From assembly GCA_002424645.1 (NCBI GenBank), contig DIKU01000150.1:1-6445 (forward strand): a stretch of 6,445 nt of DNA, written 5' to 3'. A program made the position numbers and the translations under genes. This document shows, in pieces, positions 1-4,510 of the stretch. The stretch comes from Pelobacter sp. UBA5610. Lineage in GTDB: Bacteria > Desulfobacterota > Desulfuromonadia > Desulfuromonadales > Syntrophotaleaceae. The stretch's first letter is position 1, and each line of letters opens with the position of its first letter. The notes below the pieces were generated by a model that saw nothing but the letters and a program-made list of their open reading frames with translations, searched no databases and was not told where the DNA came from.

Positions 1-173
1 CCGAGTTTGACCGGGATGCCGGCTTTGGCGTAGCGATGTCCATCTTCGGTAGAGAGGCAGTCGAATTTTATCACCCCCAAACGCAAGCCGTCTTTGGCCA
101 GTTCCTCGGCAAGGCGTAGGATAACGGAGGTTTTACCGCAGGATGGCGGACCCGCCACGGTGACCAGTTTCAT
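1..173 (-). CDS. P-loop NTPase, G3E (HypB/UreG/CobW)-like, 3' end cut by window edge
   Basis: Only the first 57 codons are inside the window; the gene runs off the left edge. The protein starts MKLVTVAGPPSCGKTS, with a clear Walker A motif G8-x4-G13-K14-T15 immediately after the first beta strand. The next strand, at about residues 32-38 (LGVIKFD), is followed by a segment around residues 41-56 (TEDGHRYAKAGIPV) that resembles the region after the P-loop in HypB, where a T-x-D-x-x-R stretch precedes a G-x-P/A-V motif. G3E GTPases of this kind deliver metals: HypB and UreG nickel, CobW-type proteins zinc or cobalt. The ATG overlaps the TGA of the upstream solute-binding-protein gene as ATGA, and no good Shine-Dalgarno precedes it, so translation is probably coupled. 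The P-loop assignment is firm. The G3E/HypB subfamily is a tentative reading of 57 residues, and MobB-like or other SIMIBI NTPases remain possible. The substrate is unknown. Confidence 0.75.
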   Translation of the reverse strand, partial: MKLVTVAGPPSCGKTSVILRLAEELAKDGLRLGVIKFDCLSTEDGHRYAKAGIPVKL

Positions 174-1399
174 GAGGACTCTGCCCGTACCACAGGAAGA
201 AAAATCTCATCGATAGCGGCATTTTGCTCGGCCAGATCGTTGCTGCGCAAGTAATCCCAGCCCAGCCACTTAAGTCGGGCCTGGGGTGGCAGGGCGTTGG
301 TGGCCCCGGGATGAGGGCTCGGGAACCAGGCACCGGCGAATATCCCGGCAAGTTCCGGGCCGGCAAGAAAATCCGTAATGGCTTTAAGCTCTGCGGCCCG
401 ATGTTTTTTTACCAGCATCGTCACCGGGCTTATAAGTCCGCCATCTTCCGGCCAGATGATGCGGACTCTTTCAGGACGGGCAATTTTATGTGCAAAAAAA
501 TCAGGCATAACGTACAGAGCAGCTCCGTCAGGGCGGTCTGCGCCGGCTTCCTTGACCATTTGTGCCGGATGCTGTCCGCGCAGTACATTGCGGGCAAGGG
601 CGGTCATGGCTGCAGGGCCGTGCTCCTTGAAAAACGGCAATAACACGGCATGGCAGAAAAATTGACGATCACCGCGCAAGGTAATGCTGTGGTGCCAGAT
701 GGGATCCAGTAAATCGGCCCACCGGCGTGGCAGGGGACGGTTTCCGACCCGGGCCAAATCCGCCACAATGATCAGCGGGTTGACATTGAGCATAGTGAAT
801 TGCCCCAGGGGATCCAGGATGCCGGTGCCATTAAAGGACGGATTAAGTTGGGGAGGTGCGACATCGACAAAATATCCCTGGTCGATAAATCGCTGCCGGA
901 ACCGGCGATAAAAAAAAGCATTAAAGTCGGAGGAAACGATGATGTCCGGGAGTTCGTCAAGGCTTTCGACCTGATCGACAAACTTGTAGTAGGAGAGTTC
1001 CTGATTGACGTTGCCTTCGACAGCGTAGGTAATGGGGGGATTGCCTTCAGCCTGGTATTTTTCAAGGAAACTTGTAACAGCCTTGCCGAAGGGGACCTTG
1101 AGTCCGCAGGGTAACAGCCCCAGAAGGCTCAACCGGCTGTCTTTGTCGACTTCATGCAGCCCGGGAGCTTCCATGGGCGCGCATTCGTTTAAATGTTGCT
1201 GAAGACTGCGTAAAAAATTATCAATCGGGATACCTCGAGTCCGTAAGGCCGTACCGAGGGTCAAAAAAGGGGCCAGCAGGCGCAAGGCCTCTTCCCCCAC
1301 CAGTGACTCAAGCCCGTAGGTGGTAAACACGGAAAGGCTTTCGGGGTGGGCGGCAACCAGTTCGGCAATACGCATTTCCGGATGGATTTTATCTGGCAT
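170..1399 (-). CDS. DUF1858 domain fused to an ABC solute-binding-protein fold, no signal peptide
   Basis: A 409-residue protein. The frame stays open up to 1453, but the ATG at 1399 is preferred: it has an AAGGGA four bases upstream and puts the conserved DUF1858 start (KIHPEMRIAELV) at the N-terminus. Residues about 4-70 fit DUF1858, with a helix, the 'hPE...VF..YGL' turn, then 'LLAPFLTLGTAL' and 'GIPIDNFLRSL'. This is the form without the cysteine pair seen in redox-type members. Residues about 90-405 resemble Fe(3+)/anion-type extracellular solute-binding proteins: a 'NPLIIV' strand near 207, 'RPLPRRWADLLDPIW' near 221-235, and 'GLISPVTMLVKK' followed by 'DFLAGPELAGIFA' near 321-355. Those families are normally exported, but no signal peptide, lipobox or membrane segment is visible, so the protein is probably cytoplasmic. 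It lies 162 bases after the NifX-like gene and overlaps the P-loop NTPase gene by four bases. The ligand is unknown. Binding of a metal or oxyanion for nitrogenase is inferred from the fold and location only. Confidence 0.8.
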   Translation of the reverse strand: MPDKIHPEMRIAELVAAHPESLSVFTTYGLESLVGEEALRLLAPFLTLGTALRTRGIPIDNFLRSLQQHLNECAPMEAPGLHEVDKDSRLSLLGLLPCGLKVPFGKAVTSFLEKYQAEGNPPITYAVEGNVNQELSYYKFVDQVESLDELPDIIVSSDFNAFFYRRFRQRFIDQGYFVDVAPPQLNPSFNGTGILDPLGQFTMLNVNPLIIVADLARVGNRPLPRRWADLLDPIWHHSITLRGDRQFFCHAVLLPFFKEHGPAAMTALARNVLRGQHPAQMVKEAGADRPDGAALYVMPDFFAHKIARPERVRIIWPEDGGLISPVTMLVKKHRAAELKAITDFLAGPELAGIFAGAWFPSPHPGATNALPPQARLKWLGWDYLRSNDLAEQNAAIDEIFLPVVRAESS

Positions 1400-1403
1400 G
1401 GCG

Positions 1404-1409
1404 TCCCTT
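1404..1409 (-). promoter_or_regulatory. Ribosome binding site deciding the start of the DUF1858/SBP gene
   Basis: The minus strand reads AAGGGA four bases before the ATG at 1399. The upstream in-frame ATG at 1453 lies inside the CACGAAG inverted repeat and lacks such a site, so the shorter 409-residue product is preferred. Confidence 0.6.
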
Positions 1410-1447
1410 CTGTGATAAAGGCTGGTAACCGCTAATTTATCGCACAA

Positions 1448-1546
1448 AGACACGAAGGCACGAAGAAGATCTGTAATGCTGTCAAAGCTGAAGTATGTTT
1501 GCGCTTAGGGGTTGTTTTTCTTTGTATCTTCGTGGCTTCGTGCGAG
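1448..1546. repeat. Extragenic inverted repeat built of CACGAAG units
   Basis: CACGAAGGCACGAAG at 1451-1465 faces CTTCGTGGCTTCGTG at 1528-1542. The arms match at 14 of 15 positions and are separated by 62 bases. Each arm holds two CACGAAG-like units, and related ACAAAG units flank both arms. The element fills most of the 162-base gap between the NifX-like gene and the DUF1858/SBP gene, and no gene is visible there. Similar 'cacgaagacacgaag' words are common in intergenic DNA of many environmental bacteria, so this is probably a dispersed extragenic element. It may form a stem in the operon mRNA. It has no T run that would make it a terminator. Confidence 0.65.
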
Positions 1547-1561
1547 AAAAAAGCCTTCAGC

Positions 1562-1912
1562 TCAGGCCATTGCAGCAGCATCCTTGAGTTGCTTCACGGC
1601 CTCGGGCAACGCCGTGGATACGGGACCGCTGATATCAACGTGGGCAATGCCGGCATCGGCCAACGCCTTACGAGGAAGATCACCGATGCGTACACTGACC
1701 ACGGCGGCGCAGCCGCTAAGGGCTTTGGCGATAGCCTGGAAACGCGTATCGTGGAATTTGTGGGTAGGGTCGGCGTTGCAATACTTTTCAACTTCGACAA
1801 AATCTTCCTGGCGGATGGCGTCGTCGCCAACCTCGTAAATGTAAAAAGCGGTAGCCTGCCCGAAATGCAGGTCGACGGTGTATCCATCCATTGAGGCGAC
1901 AGCGAGGCGCAT
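1562..1912 (-). CDS. NifX/NifB C-terminal-type dinitrogenase cofactor-binding protein
   Basis: A 116-residue protein of the dinitrogenase iron-molybdenum cofactor-binding family (NifX, NafY and the C-terminal domain of NifB). The frame is open to an ATG at 1957, but the ATG at 1912 is chosen because AAGGAG lies nine bases upstream and the family's N-terminal strand (MRLAVASMDG) then begins the protein. The family HFG motif is at residues 16-18 (DLHFGQA). The 'VEKYCNAD' segment at 41-48, 'LSGCAAVVSVRIGDLP' at 65-80, and 'LADAGIAHVD' near 84-93 match the NifB C-terminal domain better than classical NifX. The conserved cysteines are Cys45 and Cys68. Such proteins bind NifB-co or FeMo-co precursors in the cytoplasm, so this is likely a carrier or storage protein in cofactor assembly. 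It lacks the radical SAM part of NifB, and the short length is normal for a stand-alone copy. It follows the ferredoxin by 61 bases. Confidence 0.85.
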   Translation of the reverse strand: MRLAVASMDGYTVDLHFGQATAFYIYEVGDDAIRQEDFVEVEKYCNADPTHKFHDTRFQAIAKALSGCAAVVSVRIGDLPRKALADAGIAHVDISGPVSTALPEAVKQLKDAAAMA

Positions 1913-1921
1913 GACTTGGTT

Positions 1922-1927
1922 CTCCTT
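1922..1927 (-). promoter_or_regulatory. Ribosome binding site deciding the start of the NifX-like gene
   Basis: A perfect AAGGAG on the minus strand, nine bases before the ATG at 1912. It lies inside the longer frame that would begin at 1957, which argues against that longer start. It directly follows the T run of the hairpin at 1938-1968. Confidence 0.75.
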
Positions 1928-1928
1928 C

Positions 1929-1968
1929 AAAAAGCTGAGGCCGCCGGAGCCTGGCACGCCGGCGGCCT
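1929..1968 (-). terminator. Hairpin plus T run between ferredoxin and NifX-like gene, possible attenuator
   Basis: AGGCCGCCGG at 1938-1947 and CCGGCGGCCT at 1959-1968 form a perfect ten-base-pair GC-rich stem with an 11-base loop. Read on the minus strand the stem is followed by CAGC and then five T residues (1933-1929). It sits just after the ferredoxin stop codon. It looks like a weak or leaky intrinsic terminator that would lower expression of the three genes beyond it. It could also act only as an RNA 3'-end stabiliser. Confidence 0.5.
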
Positions 1969-1973
1969 GCAGA

Positions 1974-2237
1974 TCAGATTTCCAACGGTTTGAACGAAAA
2001 TGCTTTTTTGGGGCAGGTTACGCCGCAGGCCGCGCAGCCGATACAGGCGCCCGGATTGTCCACATACATGAACATTCGGGCGGAATCTTCCTCGTCGACT
2101 TCGTGGAAGCCGAGGACCTTGCGGGAGCAGGCTTTATAACAACGGCCGCAGCCAAGGCATTTTTCATCGTCGATTTTTTCGACGAAAGTGGGGGTCCAGG
2201 AACTGCCGTCTTTGGTTTTACCAGCGTAATAAGCCAT
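1974..2237 (-). CDS. fdxB: Nif-specific 2x[4Fe-4S] ferredoxin (ferredoxin III, FdxB type)
   Basis: An 87-residue bacterial-type ferredoxin. Two cluster motifs are complete: CLGCGRCYKAC with Cys27, 30, 33 and 37, and CIGCAACGVTCP with Cys65, 68, 71 and 75. About 27 residues separate the motifs, longer than in clostridial ferredoxins and as expected for the nif-specific ferredoxin III family. The N-terminal 'WTPTFVEKID' stretch before the first motif is also typical of that family. It should be a soluble low-potential electron carrier for nitrogenase or for cofactor synthesis by NifB. The start has AAGGAG eight bases upstream. It lies 85 bases after nifX and before a second NifX-family gene, so it sits within the cofactor-assembly part of the operon. 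The symbol follows proteobacterial usage; the exact electron donor and acceptor cannot be read from sequence. Confidence 0.9.
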   Translation of the reverse strand: MAYYAGKTKDGSSWTPTFVEKIDDEKCLGCGRCYKACSRKVLGFHEVDEEDSARMFMYVDNPGACIGCAACGVTCPKKAFSFKPLEI

Positions 2238-2322
2238 GATGGATACTCCTTCTTATTTCTTAGCAATGTGGAACGAAGAACTCATACGTTTATGAACCAT
2301 TGCGAGGGCTTTGATTTCTATC

Positions 2323-2682
2323 TTACTTGTTCATCACCCGACGAAGCCAAGGCGGAGGATTGTTCTTCAAGGTTTCCTGGAGTTTGCCAATCGCGTCCTG
2401 AATCTTTTCTTCATCCTTGCTTTTGATCGGATGAATCTTGTTGGCGACCAGTCGGGCTGCCGCAGGGCCGCCGATCTGGGTGATATACACGATCGTACAG
2501 TCACTGATCACTTTTAAACGCGCATCGATCTTGTCGTCTTCATTATCCGTGGTCGCCTCGATCTCGGCCAGGCCGGAAAAACTCGCATGGTCGGACGCTA
2601 TTTCCCAGATGGCAAATTTTGTGGCCCAGCCAAAATGCTGGTTGATGGTTTCATTGTCCGATGTGGCAAAAGCGATTTTCAT
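2323..2682 (-). CDS. nifX: Nitrogenase cofactor-binding protein NifX
   Basis: A 119-residue protein matching classical NifX. It shows the N-terminal strand 'KIAFATSDN', the 'INQHFGWA' motif at residues 13-20, 'DDKIDARLKVISDCTIVYITQIGGPAAARLV' landmarks spread over about 49-79, 'KIHPIK' near 82-87, and the diagnostic C-terminal 'NPPPWLRR' at 108-115. NifX binds NifB-co and the VK-cluster and passes or stores these precursors between NifB and NifEN during FeMo-co synthesis. An AAAGG seven bases before the ATG serves as ribosome binding site. The gene lies 173 bases downstream of nifK, behind two hairpins. In many diazotrophs nifE and nifN separate nifK from nifX; here they are absent from this position. 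Confidence 0.92.
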   Translation of the reverse strand: MKIAFATSDNETINQHFGWATKFAIWEIASDHASFSGLAEIEATTDNEDDKIDARLKVISDCTIVYITQIGGPAAARLVANKIHPIKSKDEEKIQDAIGKLQETLKNNPPPWLRRVMNK

Positions 2683-2735
2683 GGCGATACCTTTCTGGCT
2701 CCAACCGGTGGTGATGCATCATGTTTTCTGGCTTA

Positions 2736-2776
2736 AGGTTTCAGGTGTCCGGCTTATGGCCGGACACCTGAAACTT
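2736..2776. repeat. Strong 16-bp perfect hairpin upstream of nifX
   Basis: The arms at 2738-2753 and 2759-2774 (GTTTCAGGTGTCCGGC and its exact reverse complement) enclose a five-base loop. One G.T and one A-T pair can extend the base. It lies in the nifK-nifX gap, about 50 bases before the nifX start, and has no adjacent T run on the minus strand. An mRNA-stabilising or processing structure, or a dispersed palindromic repeat, fits better than a terminator. Confidence 0.75.
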
Positions 2777-2813
2777 GAAACCTGGTTTCCGGGATTTTTG
2801 GATAGCTGGTCCC

Positions 2814-2849
2814 GGGCGGTCAGGGGTGAATTCTCTCCCCTGACCGCCC
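2814..2849 (-). other. GC-rich hairpin just after the nifK stop codon
   Basis: The arms at 2814-2826 and 2837-2849 (GGGCGGTCAGGGG and its exact complement) give 13 perfect pairs around a ten-base loop, beginning seven bases past the nifK stop. The minus strand continues GGGACCAGC rather than with a T run, so this is not a textbook intrinsic terminator. The position suggests protection of the nifHDK mRNA 3' end from exonucleases, giving more nifHDK than downstream message. The element CCGGGA (2789-2794) can pair with TCCCGG (2810-2815) as an alternative fold that overlaps this stem. Confidence 0.65.
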
Positions 2850-2855
2850 CGGTAC

Positions 2856-4319
2856 CTAGCGCATCATTTCAAAATGCTTGTCTTCGCAAGTACGATCCAC
2901 GATGTCCAGGAAGGTGTTGGCGATGGACGTCAACAGATTGATGGTTCCCTGGTAACCGATGTACGGGCTGCGATGCAGGTTAACCCGGTCGATGATGGGG
3001 AAACCAACGCGGATCAAGGGGATGCCGGCGTCGCGAGCCACGAACTTGCCATGGGTGTCGCCGATCATGGCATCGACGGGATCGGTTGCAACCAGGCTGT
3101 GCAGGTGCCACAGGTCCTTGTTCATCCAGATCTGGCATCCTTCCCCGTAGGGGGATTTGTCCAACAGGGCCTGCAGGTATTTGCCGACCTTCTTGTTACC
3201 GCGGCTGCAGAGGATATGGTAGGGCCGCGCGCCCATTTCGAGCAGGAAGGAGATCATGCCTGCCAAAAAGTCCGGGTCGCCGTAAATGGCGAACTTTTTG
3301 TTATGCAGGTACTGGTGGGCGTCGGTCATGGCGTCCACGGCGCGGCCGCGTTCGTCCTTGAGGGAAGCCGGTACGTCCTTGCCAAACAATTCGCCGAGTT
3401 TCATCAGGAATGCGTCGGTGTTGGCTACACCGATAGGGGAAGGCATGACTTCCACCGGAGCTTCTGTTTCACTGCTGAACCACTTGATGGTTTCCTTGGT
3501 AGCGTGGTCCTGCAGCGAAAGGGTCGCGTGAGCGTTCAGGGCATCGGCCGCTTCAGCCAGAGGCGTGCCGCCGGGATAGGGGCGGTAGGTGCCGTCCAGA
3601 GGCGAGTCGAAAGACTCGGAAATGTCTGCCAGTACGGTCACGGGAATCCCGAACTCTTTGCAGATTCGCTTGTATTCGCGGTAGTTGCCGGTGTTGGCAT
3701 CAAAACCGGGAATCAGGTTGAGTTTACCGTTATCTTTCCCTTCGACCTTTTTGCCGGTGGTCAAATCCGCCATAATGGCTTTGAGCATGGCGTCGTAGCC
3801 ATGGATATGAGTACCGTTGAAGCTCGGGGTGTTGGCGTAGGGGACGGGGAAATCCTGGGGGATCAACTCGGCGTTACGCGCATTGATAATGAAGGCGTTA
3901 AGGTCGTCGCCGATAACTTCCGGCATGCAAGAGGTGAAAACCGCCATCATTTTAGGCTTGTACAGGTTGTAGGCGTTTTCCAGGCCTTCGTGCAGGTTGT
4001 TCTGGCCGCCGAATACGGCGCCGTCTTCGGTCATGGCGTCGGAAACGGCCGGTGCCGGTTCACGGAAGTGTCGGTTAAGGGTACTGCGGTAATACGACGC
4101 GCAGCCTTGGGAGCCATGCACGAAAGGCAGGGTGCCTTCAAAACCGTGCGCGACCAGTTGTGCCCCGAGAGGCTGACAGGCATGGGCCGGGTTGATGACG
4201 GTTGCGGTACGGGCGAGGTTCTTTTCGCGGTACTCCTCGCTATTGATCCATTCTTTAACCCGAGCCACCTCTTCGGGGGTGATTTCGGTAACTTTTTTAA
4301 CTGCGCATGTTTCACTCAT
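2856..4319 (-). CDS. nifK: Nitrogenase MoFe protein beta subunit NifK
   Basis: A complete 487-residue beta subunit of the MoFe protein, which with NifD forms the alpha2-beta2 tetramer that reduces N2. The P-cluster ligands are present: Cys48 in 'HACQPLG', Cys73 in 'HGSQGCASYYRS' and Cys131 in 'TSCMPEVIGDDL', matching Azotobacter Cys70, Cys95 and Cys153. Ser166 in 'TPSFNGTH' matches Azotobacter Ser188, which ligates the oxidised P-cluster. 'NRHFREP' and 'MTEDGAVFGG' are also conserved. It is about 35 residues shorter than the Azotobacter protein (roughly 523), mostly through a shorter N-terminus, as in many anaerobes. The start has AGGAG eight bases upstream. A 191-base gap separates it from nifD, which is long for two subunits needed in equal amount. 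No AnfG/VnfG delta subunit lies between them, which supports the Mo type. Confidence 0.98.
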   Translation of the reverse strand: MSETCAVKKVTEITPEEVARVKEWINSEEYREKNLARTATVINPAHACQPLGAQLVAHGFEGTLPFVHGSQGCASYYRSTLNRHFREPAPAVSDAMTEDGAVFGGQNNLHEGLENAYNLYKPKMMAVFTSCMPEVIGDDLNAFIINARNAELIPQDFPVPYANTPSFNGTHIHGYDAMLKAIMADLTTGKKVEGKDNGKLNLIPGFDANTGNYREYKRICKEFGIPVTVLADISESFDSPLDGTYRPYPGGTPLAEAADALNAHATLSLQDHATKETIKWFSSETEAPVEVMPSPIGVANTDAFLMKLGELFGKDVPASLKDERGRAVDAMTDAHQYLHNKKFAIYGDPDFLAGMISFLLEMGARPYHILCSRGNKKVGKYLQALLDKSPYGEGCQIWMNKDLWHLHSLVATDPVDAMIGDTHGKFVARDAGIPLIRVGFPIIDRVNLHRSPYIGYQGTINLLTSIANTFLDIVDRTCEDKHFEMMR

Positions 4320-4510
4320 GGCGAATACTCCTGTGCAAAGTGAGGTAGTGAGTAGCTAGGTAGTGAGAAAGCGGTGTTCTTAAGACTATCTCCCTATCTC
4401 GCTTTTAAGTGAGGTAGGCAGCGGTCGGACTGTGGGTAACCAACATCGTGCTGGACCATGTTGTTTCCTCTGCAGTTTCCTGTCTTCCTATCTCCCTTTC
4501 TCGCTGTTCC
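4320..4510. repeat. nifD-nifK intergenic region with short direct repeats
   Basis: This 191-base gap contains no supportable gene. It holds several repeated words: AGGTAGTGAG at 4343-4352 and 4358-4367 (15-base period); AAGTGAGGTAG at 4338-4348 and 4407-4417; and CTATCTCCCTATCTCGCT at 4386-4403, repeated with one mismatch at 4488-4505 next to the nifD stop. CAACAT and ATGTTG (4441-4446, 4458-4463) form a small inverted repeat. The nifK ribosome binding site AGGAG is at 4328-4332. No promoter was recognised with confidence. The repeats look like degenerate extragenic repeat DNA inserted between the two subunit genes. Confidence 0.6.

Noticed and set aside
1400..1453. Longer N-terminus for the DUF1858/solute-binding protein (start at 1453)
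   Set aside because: The extra 18 residues precede the domain start, derive partly from the CACGAAG repeat, and lack a ribosome binding site, whereas the ATG at 1399 has one.
1913..1957. Longer N-terminus for the NifX-like protein (start at 1957)
   Set aside because: The added codons run through the hairpin and the AAGGAG of the real start, and family members begin at the MRLAVAS strand.
1878..2426. Plus-strand 182-codon frame over the ferredoxin and nifX 3' end
   Set aside because: It runs across three convincing minus-strand features and their spacers and shows no family motif.
2712..2721. TGATGCATCA palindrome upstream of nifX as an operator
   Set aside because: Ten bases of symmetry alone occur by chance, and no known nif regulator site (for example TGT-N10-ACA of NifA) is matched.
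2874..4343. 489-codon open frame on the plus strand opposite nifK
   Set aside because: An antisense shadow of nifK, with no ribosome binding site or domain seen. The composition (many V, G, D, H and F residues) is what the reverse complement of a normal gene gives.
4338..4505. CRISPR-like repeat array in the nifD-nifK gap
   Set aside because: The repeats are short, irregularly spaced and of differing sequence, with no uniform spacers.
4320..4510. Sigma-54 promoter for nifK
   Set aside because: No TGGCAC-N5-TTGC-like pair was found on the minus strand here or in the other gaps.
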